From NCBI GenBank assembly GCA_016713725.1, contig JADJOO010000023.1:1-64000 (forward strand): 64,000 nt of DNA, given 5' to 3'. The DNA comes from Pseudomonadota bacterium. GTDB lineage: Bacteria > Pseudomonadota > Gammaproteobacteria > Steroidobacterales > Steroidobacteraceae. Position 1 is the first letter of the stretch. Every line of letters begins with the position of its first letter. The notes under the pieces are model-generated. The model saw only the letters and a list, made by a program, of their open reading frames with translations, was not told the origin of the DNA and did not search any database. Positions 47,964-56,740 of this stretch are shown here, piece after piece. Both the position numbers and the translations under genes were made by a program.

Positions 47964-49402
47964 TCAGGCGTAGCCAGGCGCGACGCGCCGGTGCCAGTCG
48001 GTGTGCTGCTGGTACTGGTGCGACACCGCGAGCAGCCGCGATTCGCCGAAGTGCGGACCGACGAGTTGCAGGCCCACGGGCAGGTCCTTCCCGCCTTCGG
48101 TGACGAAACCGCAGGGGATCGAGATTCCCGGCAGGCCCGCCAGGTTCGCTGCGATCGAGTAGATGTCGTTGAGGTACATCGCAATCGGATCGCTGGTCTT
48201 GGCGCCGAGTTCGAACGCGGCGGTTGGCGCCGTCGGGCTCAGCACGACGTCCACGTCATTGAAGGCGCGCGAAATCGTCGGCGATCAACGCGCGGCACTT
48301 CTGCGCCTGCAGGTAGTACGCATCGTAATAGCCGGCCGACAGCACGTACGTGCCGGTCATGATGCGGCGCTTCACTTCGGCGCCAAAGCCCTCGCCGCGC
48401 GATCGCTTGTACAGGTCGAGCAGGTCTTTCGGCTGCTCGCAGCGATGGCCGAAGCGCACGCCGTCGAAGCGCGACAGGTTCGACGAGCACTCGGCCGGCG
48501 CCACGACGTAGTACGTTGGCACGGAGAGCGGCAGGCTCGGCAGGCTCACGTCCTTGATGACGGCGCCTTCCTTCTGCAGCTGTTCGATTGCCGCGCGCAC
48601 GCACTTCTCGACCGCTGGATCGAGGCCGGCGCCGAAGAATTCGCGAATGATGCCGACGCGCAACCCGTTGAGCGGCTGGTTGAGTTCGGCCGCGTAGTTC
48701 GGCACCGGGCGATCGACGCTGGTGGAGTCGTTGGGATCGAAGCCCGACATGGCTTCGAGCAGCAACGCGGCGTCCTCTGCCGAACGCGCCAGCACGCCGG
48801 CCTGGTCGAGGCTCGAGGCGAACGCGATCATGCCGTAGCGCGACACGCGGCCGTACGTCGGCTTGATGCCCGTGAGGTTGGTGAGCGCCGCCGGCTGGCG
48901 GATCGATCCGCCGGTATCGGTGCCCGTGGCCACCGGCGCGATGCAGGCCGCCACCGCGGCCGCAGAACCACCCGAAGAGCCGCCCGGCACGCGCCTGAGG
49001 TCCCACGGGTTCCTGACCGGGCCGAAGTAGCTCGTCTCGTTCGACGAACCCATCGCGAACTCGTCCATGTTGGTCTTGCCGAGCAGCACGGTGCCCGCGG
49101 CACGCCAGCGCCTGACGACCGTCGCGTCGTACGGCGCGACGAAATTGGACAGCATCTTCGACGAGCACGTCGTGCGGATGCCGTCGGTGCAGAAGATGTC
49201 CTTGTGCGCGACCGGCACACCCGTGAGCGGGCCGCCCTCGCCCTTTGCCAGCACCTCGTCCGCGGCCCGGGCATCGGCCAGGGCGCGATCAGCGGTCACC
49301 GTGACAAATGCGTTGAGCTCGGGCCCGAGGCGTTCGATGCGGCCGAGGAAATGCAGCGTCAGGTCGAGGCTCGAGAACTTTCGAAACGGTCAGTGTGTGC
49401 AT
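47964..49402 (-). CDS. gatA: Aspartyl/glutamyl-tRNA amidotransferase subunit A, two disruptions
   Basis: Amidase-signature glutaminase subunit. The triad is present: Lys in GVPVAHKDIFC, cis-Ser in VPGGSSGGSAAAV and nucleophile Ser in TGTDTGGSIRQPA. From ATG 49402 the start MHTLTVS is followed by a loss of roughly eight codons plus a frame change before FSSLDLTLHFLGRIERLGPELNAF. A second 1-nt loss near 48265 separates QKCRALIADDFARAFNDV from VVLSPTAPTAAFELG. The rest runs to TDWHRRVAPGYA. Without repair neither half is complete. GatCAB is expected to be required, so sequence error is the likelier explanation. Confidence 0.88.
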
Positions 49403-49420
49403 GGGTCGTCTACGGCGAAG

Positions 49421-49520
49421 GAAAAATGGGGACGCTCACCTGTTTCGCTCACCGATTTCGCCCATTTCGTGCGGTCTGTCACGCAACAGGTGGGCGAAAC
49501 AGGTGATCGTCCCCATTTTC
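49421..49520. repeat. Palindromic dispersed repeat, family A, copy 2
   Basis: Arms 49421-49453 and 49489-49520 are nearly complementary and contain GGGGACGCTCACCTGTTTC and its complement with one change (GATCACC). Same core as 9203-9281. It lies between gatC and gatA with an internal loop GATTTCGCCCATTTCG. Confidence 0.85.
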
Positions 49521-49556
49521 AACTTTCCGGGAAGTGACACCATCACGGTCGCGTCG

Positions 49557-49847
49557 TCACTCGATCACCTTGGGCACAAGGTAGAGTCCAGCGGCAACGC
49601 TCGGCGCGTTCTGCTGGAACTTCTCGCGCTGATCGGTCTCTGAGACCGCGTCGGGGCGCAAACGCTGGACCTGGTCGGCAAGCGGGTGCGCCATCGGCTC
49701 GATGCCAGCCGTGTCGGCCGCGGCGAGCTGCTCGACGAAATCGATGATGCGCGAGAGGCTGTCGACGTACACGGGCATCTGCGCCTCGGTGATCTCGAGG
49801 CGTGCGAGGTGGGCGATCCCCTCGACCTGGGTGCGTGTCAGGCTCAT
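49557..49847 (-). CDS. gatC: Aspartyl/glutamyl-tRNA amidotransferase subunit C
   Basis: 96 residues. Stabilises the GatA-GatB complex. MSLTRTQVEGIAHLARLEIT opens the helical domain, then IIDFVEQLAAADTAGIEPMAHPLADQVQRLRPDAV and NAPSVAAGLYLVPKVIE, all conserved. First gene of gatCAB, divergent from mreB, the standard gammaproteobacterial pair. An upstream extension of 12 codons is less likely because MSLTRTQVE is the family start. Confidence 0.95.
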   Translation of the reverse strand: MSLTRTQVEGIAHLARLEITEAQMPVYVDSLSRIIDFVEQLAAADTAGIEPMAHPLADQVQRLRPDAVSETDQREKFQQNAPSVAAGLYLVPKVIE

Positions 49848-49885
49848 CTGGAAATGCTCGAAAGGACTGGAAAAAACAGTCACAA

Positions 49886-49914
49886 ATCATACACGCGACC
49901 TTGTGGAATGTCGT
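49886..49914 (-). promoter_or_regulatory. Candidate promoter for gatCAB
   Basis: Minus-strand ACGACA (49914-49909), 17 nt, then TATGAT (49891-49886), about 38 nt upstream of gatC. Confidence 0.45.
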
Positions 49915-49929
49915 GACTATGGTTAAATT
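49901..49929 (+). promoter_or_regulatory. Candidate promoter for the mreB operon
   Basis: TTGTGG (49901-49906) and TAAATT (49924-49929) are 17 nt apart, about 50 nt ahead of the mreB ATG. It overlaps the divergent gatC promoter. Confidence 0.45.
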
Positions 49930-49980
49930 GCCGCGATTTAGCGCAAGGCAGCGCTCCCCTCCTTCTTCCGCGAATCCTAA

Positions 49981-51024
49981 ATGTTCAAGAAACTCCGGGG
50001 CTACTTCTCCAACGACCTTTCGATCGACCTTGGCACCGCCAATACGCTGATCTATGTCCGCGGCAAAGGCATCGTGCTGAACGAGCCGTCCGTCGTGGCC
50101 ATCCGCGAGGAACCCTCCCGCGGTGGCAAGAAAATCGAGGCCGTCGGCACGGAGGCCAAGAACATGCTCGGCCGCACGCCGGGCAACATCACGGCCATCC
50201 GCCCGATGAAGGACGGCGTCATCGCCGACTTCACCATCACCGAGAAGATGCTGCAGTTCTTCATCGAGAAGGTGCACGGCAATCGCATGATCCGCCCCAG
50301 CCCGCGCGTGCTGGTGTGCGTGCCGTATGGCTCGACGCAGGTCGAGCGCCGGGCGATCCAGGAATCCGCCGAGGGTGCGGGCGCCCGCTGGGTGCGCCTG
50401 ATCGAAGAACCCATGGCGGCGGCCGTCGGCGCCGGCATGCCGGTGCACGAGGCCCGTGGCTCGATGGTGCTCGACATCGGCGGCGGCACGTCCGAGGTGG
50501 CGGTCATTTCGCTGAACGGCATCGTCTATGCGGCCTCGGTCCGCATCGGCGGCGACCGTTTCGACGAAGCCATCATCAACTACGTGCGCCGCAACTACGG
50601 CATCCTGATCGGCGAAGCCACCTCCGAGCGCATCAAGATCGAGATCGGCTCGGCTTACCCCGGCCAGCACGTCAAGGAAATCTCGGTCAAGGGCCGCAAC
50701 CTCTCCGAGGGCGTCCCGCGCAGCTTTACGCTCAACTCCAACGAAATCCTCGAGGCACTGCAGGAACCGCTGCAGGGCATCGTCGGCGCGGTCAAGGCCG
50801 CGCTCGAGCAGACCCCGCCTGAACTTGGTTCGGACGTCGCCGAACGCGGCATCGTTCTCACGGGCGGCGGCGCGCTGCTGCGTGACATCGACAAGCTGCT
50901 CATGGAGGAAACCGGCCTGCCGGTGGTGGTCGCCGAAGATCCGCTCACCTGCGTGGCGCGCGGCGGCGGCAAGATGCTGGAGCTGATCGACGAGCACGGT
51001 CCGGGCCTGTTCGGCCTGGATTGA
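49981..51024 (+). CDS. mreB: Rod-shape-determining actin-like protein MreB
   Basis: 347 residues. Forms membrane-bound filaments that steer lateral wall synthesis. Actin-fold motifs: DLSIDLGTANTLIYVRG (phosphate 1), VLDIGGGTSEVAVISLNG (phosphate 2), GIVLTGGGALLRDIDKLL (adenosine). The N-terminal MFKKLRGYF is the amphipathic membrane helix. It opens the mreBCD-mrdA-rodA-mltB-dacA run and diverges from gatCAB. Confidence 0.97.
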   Translation: MFKKLRGYFSNDLSIDLGTANTLIYVRGKGIVLNEPSVVAIREEPSRGGKKIEAVGTEAKNMLGRTPGNITAIRPMKDGVIADFTITEKMLQFFIEKVHGNRMIRPSPRVLVCVPYGSTQVERRAIQESAEGAGARWVRLIEEPMAAAVGAGMPVHEARGSMVLDIGGGTSEVAVISLNGIVYAASVRIGGDRFDEAIINYVRRNYGILIGEATSERIKIEIGSAYPGQHVKEISVKGRNLSEGVPRSFTLNSNEILEALQEPLQGIVGAVKAALEQTPPELGSDVAERGIVLTGGGALLRDIDKLLMEETGLPVVVAEDPLTCVARGGGKMLELIDEHGPGLFGLD

Positions 51025-51045
51025 TCGCGACCCCTCCCGGCCCCC

Positions 51046-51992
51046 GTGGTCGAGCTGTCCCACGACTCCCGCCCGATCATCGGCCGCGGACCGCCGCTGA
51101 CCGCGTATTTCCTCGCGCTGACGGCGATCTCGGTCGGGCTGATGGTGGCAGACCAGCGCTACCACCAGATCGACCGCATTCGAGAGTCGCTGAGCAGGGT
51201 CATCTACCCGATGCAGCGTGCAGTCGATTTCCCCTTCCGCGCGACGGACTGGGTCACGGGTTCCTTCGCTGACCGCAGCCGGTTGCGACAGGAAAACCTC
51301 GCGCTCACCGCCCGGCTGCGCCTGGCCAACCTGCAGCTGCAGCGATTCGCGGTGCTGGAGGAAGAAAACCGGCGCCTGCGCGAAATGCGCGCGAACAGCG
51401 CGGGCGTCGCCGAGAAAGTGCTGGTCGCCTCCATCCTCAATGTCGACCTCGATCCTTTCCGGCACCGCGTGCTGCTCGACAAAGGCGCGGCCGATGGCGT
51501 TTTCAAGGACCAGGCCGTGCTCGACGGGGACGGCATCTTCGGCCAGGTTTCCAAGGTCAATGCCTCCACGGCCGAGGTCATCCTGATCAGCGACGCCGAA
51601 CACGCGATCCCGGTACAGTCCAACCGCAGCGGCGTACGCACGATTGCCGTCGGTACCGGCGACCAGAACAAGCTGTCGTTGCCGTTCGTCACCGTCGAAT
51701 CCGACCTGCAGCCGGGCGACCTCCTGCTCTCCACCGGCATGGGCGGCGTGTTCCCGCCGGGCTACCCGGTGGCACAGGTATCGAAGGTTAAGCGCGCCGG
51801 CAGCACCTTCGCGCTCGTCGAAGCCAAGCCCACGGCAAGGCTGGACCAGGCGCGCGAAGTGCTGCTGGTCTGGTTCAGCCGCCGCCGGCCGAGCCCGTCC
51901 CCGTTGCAGGAGATGCGCGCCCCACGCCTTCGAGCATTCCGGTTGACGACACTGCAGCCGCCGCGCCACCGGCGCAGGCAGGTGGCGAATGA
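51046..51992 (+). CDS. mreC: Rod-shape protein MreC, 1-nt frameshift near C terminus
   Basis: Periplasmic scaffold with one N-terminal membrane helix (TAYFLALTAISVGLMVAD), a coiled coil (ADRSRLRQENLALTARLRLANLQL) and the beta-barrel MreC domain (VLVASILNVDLDPFRHRVLLDKG, ESDLQPGDLLLSTGMGGVFPPGYPVAQVS). The GTG at 51046 is the only good start. Near 51876 a C is missing (TGGTTCAG); repair gives a Pro/Ala-rich tail PPPAEPVPVAGDARP ending in GGE with a TGA at 51992 that overlaps mreD by 4 nt, about 315 residues. Confidence 0.92.
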
Positions 51993-52474
51993 GGCCGATG
52001 AGCATGTTCGCCCGCCGGTTGCTGTACTGGATCAGCATGGCCGCCGGTCTCGTCCTCGCGATCGTGCCGCTGCCGGGCTGGCTCGATCCGTTCCGGCCCG
52101 ATCTCGCGCTGCTCGCGATGATTTATTTCGTACTCACCAATCCGCGTATCGCCGGACTGGGCTACGCGTGGCTGTCGGGGCTTCTCCTCGACGTGCTGCG
52201 CGGGATGGTGCTCGGACAGCACGCGCTCGGTTTCCTCGTCGTGGGTTACCTCACGCACAAGCTGCAATTGCGCATGCGCATGTTCCCGATCGTGCAGCAG
52301 GCGGTGATCGTCTTGCTGCTGCTCGGCCTGTACCACTTCCTGATGTTCTGGATCGACGGCCTCACCGGCCACGGTTTCACCGGGTGGGTCCGCTGGCTGC
52401 CGGTGCTGTCGGGCGCTTTGCTATGGCCGCTGGTGGTTGCGCTGGGCGATTCGCTCACGCGTCGCTCGTCCTGA
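51989..52474 (+). CDS. mreD: Rod-shape protein MreD
   Basis: 161 residues with five or six transmembrane helices (YWISMAAGLVLAIVPLPGW, LLAMIYFVLTNPRI, GYAWLSGLLLDVLRGMVLGQHALGFLVV, QAVIVLLLLGLYHFLMFW, WLPVLSGALLWPLVVAL). PDLALLAMIYFVL and GLLLDVLRGMVLGQHA are the conserved MreD signatures. Links MreC to the PBP2-RodA synthase. ATGA overlap with mreC. Confidence 0.95.
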   Translation: MRPMSMFARRLLYWISMAAGLVLAIVPLPGWLDPFRPDLALLAMIYFVLTNPRIAGLGYAWLSGLLLDVLRGMVLGQHALGFLVVGYLTHKLQLRMRMFPIVQQAVIVLLLLGLYHFLMFWIDGLTGHGFTGWVRWLPVLSGALLWPLVVALGDSLTRRSS

Positions 52475-52487
52475 CCGCAGGAGCGCG

Positions 52488-54428
52488 ATGACCCGCAACT
52501 CCCGGCTCAAGGATCATCACGCCGAACAGCGCATGTTCGGCCGGCGCGTTGTCGCCGCCTCGTTCGTCATCATGGTGCTGCTAGGAGCGCTCTTTGCCCG
52601 CCTCTTCTACCTGCAGGTGGTCAAGTACGACTACTTCAGCGAACTGTCGCAGGGCAACCGTATCCGCATCGAACCGATCCCGCCCCCGCGCGGCCTCCTC
52701 CTCGATCGCGCAGGCGAACCCCTCGCGCTCAATCGACCGGCGTACCAGCTGGAGCTCACGCGCGAGCAGACCCCCGACGTCGACGACACGCTGGCCCGGC
52801 TCGTGGCGCTCGGCCTGCTGCCGGCCGAAGACGTGGTGCGGACCAGGCGCGCGATCATGGCGCGGCGCGCGTTCGACGCCGTGCCAGTCCGCCTGCAGCT
52901 GGCCGAAGAGGAACTCGCGCGCTTCGCAGTGCATCGACCCGACTTCCCGGGCGTAGAGATCCGTCCACGGCTCACGCGGCTGTATCCGCACGCGGGCGTG
53001 GGCGTGCACGCGCTCGGTTACGTCGCTGCGATCAGCGAACAGGACCAGGAACGCATCGACGTCTCGAAGTACGCGGGCACGACGCTGATCGGCAAGCTTG
53101 GCATCGAACGCAACTACGAGGAACTGCTGCACGGCGAAACCGGCTACCAGCAGCTCCTGGTCAATGCGCAGGGTCGGCGCGTCGACCGTGTCGGCGTCAC
53201 GGCGCCGGACCTGCAACGCAAGGAGCCGATCGCCGGCAACGACCTCTACCTCACGATCGACCACCGTCTGCAGCAGGTGGCCGAGACGGCGCTCGGCACG
53301 CAGCGGGCGGCGGTGGTCGCAATCGACCCACGCAATGGCGACGTCCTTGCCTTCGTCAGCACACCGACGTTCGACCCCAACGGTTTCGCGCGCGGCCTCA
53401 CCGTGCCGGAATACCGTGCACTCGCGGACAACCTCGACAAGCCCCTGATCGACCGTGCGCTGCGCGGCGTCTACCCACCGGGTTCCACGATCAAGCCGTT
53501 CGTCGCCCTGGCCGCGCTGCAGTACGGCGTCATGGCGGCCGAGGACACGCACTACTGCCGCGGTGTCTGGCAGTTCCCGAATTCGAGCCGCAAGTTCCGT
53601 GACTGGAAGAAGCAGGGCCACGGCACGGTCGACATGCACAAGGCCATCGCGCAGTCGTGCGACACGTATTTTTACGGCGTCTCAGACAAGATCGGCATCG
53701 ACCGCCTGCACGACTTCCTGGTCCGGTTCGGGTTCAACGGGAAGACGGGGATCGACGTGCTGGGTGAACGCTCAGGCCTGGTCCCCTCGCAGGCATGGAA
53801 GAAGAAAGCCTTCAAGAAGAAGGAGCTGCAGGTGTGGTTCCCGGGCGAGACGGTCATCGCGGGCATCGGCCAGGGATACATGCTGACGACGCCGCTGCAA
53901 CTCGCGCACGCTACTGCGACGCTCGCGATGCGCGGCAAGGGGTTCCAGCCTCGCCTCGTGCGCGCTGTGCGCGACTCCCGCACTGGAGCAGTCGCGACGT
54001 TGCCGCCCCACCCGCTGCCCGACGTGAAAGTCGACGATCCCAGGCACTGGGACACCATCATCAACGGCATGATCGGCGTGGTGAACCCAGGTGGCACCGC
54101 GGTCCGCGTGCAGGCCGGCGCGCCATACAAGGTCGCTGGCAAGACCGGCACCGCTCAGGTCTTCTCCATCGGCCAGAACGAGAAGTACAACGAATCGCAG
54201 GTGTCGGAACGACTGCGTGACCACGCGCTGTTCATTGCTTTCGCACCCGTCGACGACCCGAAGATCGCGATCGCCGTGCTGGTCGAGAACGGCCGTCACG
54301 GCGGCAGCACGGCGGGACCCATTGCACGAGCGGTGTTCGACGCCTACCTGCTGCCGCGCGAGGCGGCTCAGGCAGCGGTTCCAACTACACCACCGGCCGC
54401 GCCGCCCGCAGGAGGCATGGACGAATGA
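52488..54428 (+). CDS. mrdA: Penicillin-binding protein 2 (elongasome transpeptidase)
   Basis: 646 residues, class B PBP. An N-terminal membrane helix (VVAASFVIMVLLGALFARLFYL) precedes the pedestal domain with RIRIEPIPPPRGLLLDRAG. Transpeptidase motifs: SxxK at 333-336 (PPGSTIKPF), SxN-type SCD in QSCDTYFYG and KTGT in VAGKTGTAQVF. A C-terminal Pro/Ala tail follows. Works with RodA. The ATG at 52488 follows GGAGCG; 13 nt after mreD. Confidence 0.97.
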   Translation: MTRNSRLKDHHAEQRMFGRRVVAASFVIMVLLGALFARLFYLQVVKYDYFSELSQGNRIRIEPIPPPRGLLLDRAGEPLALNRPAYQLELTREQTPDVDDTLARLVALGLLPAEDVVRTRRAIMARRAFDAVPVRLQLAEEELARFAVHRPDFPGVEIRPRLTRLYPHAGVGVHALGYVAAISEQDQERIDVSKYAGTTLIGKLGIERNYEELLHGETGYQQLLVNAQGRRVDRVGVTAPDLQRKEPIAGNDLYLTIDHRLQQVAETALGTQRAAVVAIDPRNGDVLAFVSTPTFDPNGFARGLTVPEYRALADNLDKPLIDRALRGVYPPGSTIKPFVALAALQYGVMAAEDTHYCRGVWQFPNSSRKFRDWKKQGHGTVDMHKAIAQSCDTYFYGVSDKIGIDRLHDFLVRFGFNGKTGIDVLGERSGLVPSQAWKKKAFKKKELQVWFPGETVIAGIGQGYMLTTPLQLAHATATLAMRGKGFQPRLVRAVRDSRTGAVATLPPHPLPDVKVDDPRHWDTIINGMIGVVNPGGTAVRVQAGAPYKVAGKTGTAQVFSIGQNEKYNESQVSERLRDHALFIAFAPVDDPKIAIAVLVENGRHGGSTAGPIARAVFDAYLLPREAAQAAVPTTPPAAPPAGGMDE

Positions 54429-55573
54429 GGACAGAAATTGCCGGACCCGGGCACTCGAGCCGCGCCCAGCGCACGTTCACGCTGACCGGCCGCCTGCTGG
54501 ACGCCCTGCACATCGACGGGCCGCTGCTGCTGAGCGTGCTGGCCGTCTGTGCCGTTGGCCTGATCGTGCTCTACAGCGCGGCGGGCGAGGACGTGCGCAT
54601 CTTCCTCGGCCAGGCGGCACGCGTCGGACTCGGCCTCGGCGTGCTGACGATCGTCGCGCAGATTCCACCGCGGGTGATGCGGATCGGCGCGCCGTTCCTC
54701 TATGGCCTGGGCCTGCTGCTGCTGATCGCCGTCGCCCTGGTCGGCGACGTCGCGATGGGTGCGCAACGCTGGCTCGACCTCGGTTTCATCCGGTTCCAGC
54801 CGTCCGAGATCATGAAGATCGCGGTACCGCTCTGTTGCGCCTGGTACCTGCACCAGCGGCCGCTGCCGCCCGACTTCACGACGCTGGTCATCGTGGCGCT
54901 GATCGTGCTCGTGCCGACGCTGCTGATCGCCGAGCAGCCCGACCTCGGCACCGCGCTGCTGGTGACGGCAGGCGGCGGGCTCGTCATCCTGCTCGCGGGA
55001 CTGCAACTGCGATACATCCTGGGATTGGGCGCCGTGATCGCGGCAGCCATCCCGGTCGTCTGGAAGTTCCTGCTGCACGACTACCAGCGCCAGCGCGTGC
55101 TGACGTTCCTGAATCCGCAGAACGACCCGCTTGGAGCCGGCTACCACACGATCCAGTCGCAGATCGCGATCGGCTCGGGCGGAATCTTCGGCAAGGGCTT
55201 CATGAACGGCAGCCAGGCACAGCTCGAGTTCCTGCCTGAACGCTCGACCGACTTCATCTTCGCCGTGATCGGCGAGGAATGGGGCCTCGTCGGCTGCATC
55301 GTGCTGATGGCATTGTATCTTCTAGTCATCGGTCGCGGGCTCTACATCGCGACACAGGCACAGGACTCGTTCACCCGCCTGACGGCTGGCAGTCTCACGC
55401 TGCTGTTCTCGGTATACGCTTTCGTCAACAGCGGCATGGTCGCGGGACTGTTGCCGGTCGTTGGCGTGCCGCTGCCGCTCGTGAGCTACGGCGGCACGTC
55501 GTTGGTGACCCTCATGGCAGGGTTCGGTATCCTCATGGCGGTCCACTCCCGCCGCAAACTGGTCTCAACGTGA
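54425..55573 (+). CDS. rodA: Rod-shape SEDS peptidoglycan glycosyltransferase RodA
   Basis: 382 residues, about ten transmembrane helices. SEDS motifs: MGAQRWLDLGFIRFQPSEIMKIAVPL, AEQPDLGTALLV (catalytic Asp region), QSQIAIGSGGIFGKGFMNGSQAQLEFLPERSTDFIFAVIGEEWGL and PLPLVSYGGTSLVTLMAGFGIL. Polymerises lipid II with PBP2. ATGA overlap with mrdA. It ends overlapped by the GTG start of mltB. Confidence 0.96.
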   Translation: MRTEIAGPGHSSRAQRTFTLTGRLLDALHIDGPLLLSVLAVCAVGLIVLYSAAGEDVRIFLGQAARVGLGLGVLTIVAQIPPRVMRIGAPFLYGLGLLLLIAVALVGDVAMGAQRWLDLGFIRFQPSEIMKIAVPLCCAWYLHQRPLPPDFTTLVIVALIVLVPTLLIAEQPDLGTALLVTAGGGLVILLAGLQLRYILGLGAVIAAAIPVVWKFLLHDYQRQRVLTFLNPQNDPLGAGYHTIQSQIAIGSGGIFGKGFMNGSQAQLEFLPERSTDFIFAVIGEEWGLVGCIVLMALYLLVIGRGLYIATQAQDSFTRLTAGSLTLLFSVYAFVNSGMVAGLLPVVGVPLPLVSYGGTSLVTLMAGFGILMAVHSRRKLVST

Positions 55574-56694
55574 CACGGCAACCTCTCGCCCGGCGGGCCT
55601 CCGGCCCGCTCCGCTGCATCGCCCGCCCCTTCGCGGTTGCGCTCGCGCTTGCGCTCTGCCAGGCGCAGCCCGCGAATGCCCAGGCATTCGATCCCACGCG
55701 CGCCGACATCGACGCCTTCATCGCCAACGTCGGCAACAAGCACGGCTTCGAGGCAGGGCCCCTCGTCGCGCTGTTCGCACAGGTCGAATCGAAGCCTGCG
55801 ATCCTGCAGGCGATCGCGAAGCCGGCCGAGCGCACGCTGGGTTGGGACGAGTACCGGCCCAAGTTCCTGATCGAACGTCGAATCACGCGTGGCGCCGAGG
55901 TCCATGGCCAGAAGCTGGCCGAACTCGAACGGGCCGAGGCCGCAAGTGGCGTCCCCGTGGACATCCTGCTCGGCATCGTCGGCGTCGAGACGTTCTTCGG
56001 CGAAAACGTCGGCAAGTACCGCGTGGTCGACGCACTCTCGACGCTCGCGTTCGATTACCCGCCCCGCCAGGCATTCTTCCGCAGCGAACTCGAACAGTAC
56101 CTCGTGATGGCCCGCGAGGAAGGTCTCGACCCGCTCGCGCCGGTCGGCTCGTACGCGGGCGCCATGGGACTGCCGCAGTTCATGCCCAGCAGCTTCCGCA
56201 GCTATGCGGTCGATGGCGACGCGGACGGCAAGCGCGACCTCTGGAACGACTGGGCCGACGTCTTCTCGAGCGTGGGCAACTACCTCAAGGTGCACGGCTG
56301 GCGCGCGGACGAACCGGTCATGGCGGCGGCCGACGCCAGCAGCGCCAGCCTGGAGGGCCTGGGCGAAAAACTGGCGCTTACCGAAACAGTGGGATCCTTG
56401 CGAGCGCGCGGCGTCAGGTTCGAGACGAGCCTGCCGGCGGACGCACCGGCGATGCTGGTCGCGCTCAAGGTGGCTGGCGGGATCGAGTACCGCGTCGGCT
56501 TCACCAATTTCTACGCGATCACGCGCTACAACCGCAGTCACATGTATGCGAGCGCTGTCAGCGACCTGGCGGACGCCATCGGCGCCAAACGCTCAGGGCT
56601 GCCGTTGCCAGCCGGCGCCGGGCACGTCGTCCCCGCACCGACGAAGCCGCCGGCGCCATCGAGCGGGTGGTCGACGACGACATCCGGCACCTGA
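55570..56694 (+). CDS. mltB: Lytic murein transglycosylase B
   Basis: 374 residues. GTG 55570 overlaps the rodA stop. A Sec signal peptide (PFAVALALALCQAQPANAQA) has no lipobox, so this looks periplasmic and soluble, unlike lipoprotein MltB of E. coli. The SLT_2 domain has the catalytic Glu E140 in GIVGVETFFGENVGKY, then GAMGLPQFMPSSFRSYAVDGD and TNFYAITRYNRSHMYASAV. Cleaves glycan strands with 1,6-anhydro ends. The Pro-rich tail after residue 350 is probably disordered. In pseudomonads rlpA usually follows; here it does not. Confidence 0.92.
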   Translation: MTRQPLARRASGPLRCIARPFAVALALALCQAQPANAQAFDPTRADIDAFIANVGNKHGFEAGPLVALFAQVESKPAILQAIAKPAERTLGWDEYRPKFLIERRITRGAEVHGQKLAELERAEAASGVPVDILLGIVGVETFFGENVGKYRVVDALSTLAFDYPPRQAFFRSELEQYLVMAREEGLDPLAPVGSYAGAMGLPQFMPSSFRSYAVDGDADGKRDLWNDWADVFSSVGNYLKVHGWRADEPVMAAADASSASLEGLGEKLALTETVGSLRARGVRFETSLPADAPAMLVALKVAGGIEYRVGFTNFYAITRYNRSHMYASAVSDLADAIGAKRSGLPLPAGAGHVVPAPTKPPAPSSGWSTTTSGT

Positions 56695-56740
56695 ACCTGA
56701 ACCTACCGCTCCACCCTAAACCTATGGTTTCCACGCAGAA

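Noticed and set aside
49543..52038. An 831-codon open frame on the minus strand opposite gatC, mreB and mreC
   Set aside because: It is antisense to well-conserved genes in strongly GC3-biased DNA, has low-complexity Arg/Ala/Asp composition and no recognisable domain. It is a shadow frame.
56695..56740. rlpA between mltB and dacA, as in pseudomonads
   Set aside because: The gap is only 46 nt; no room for rlpA.
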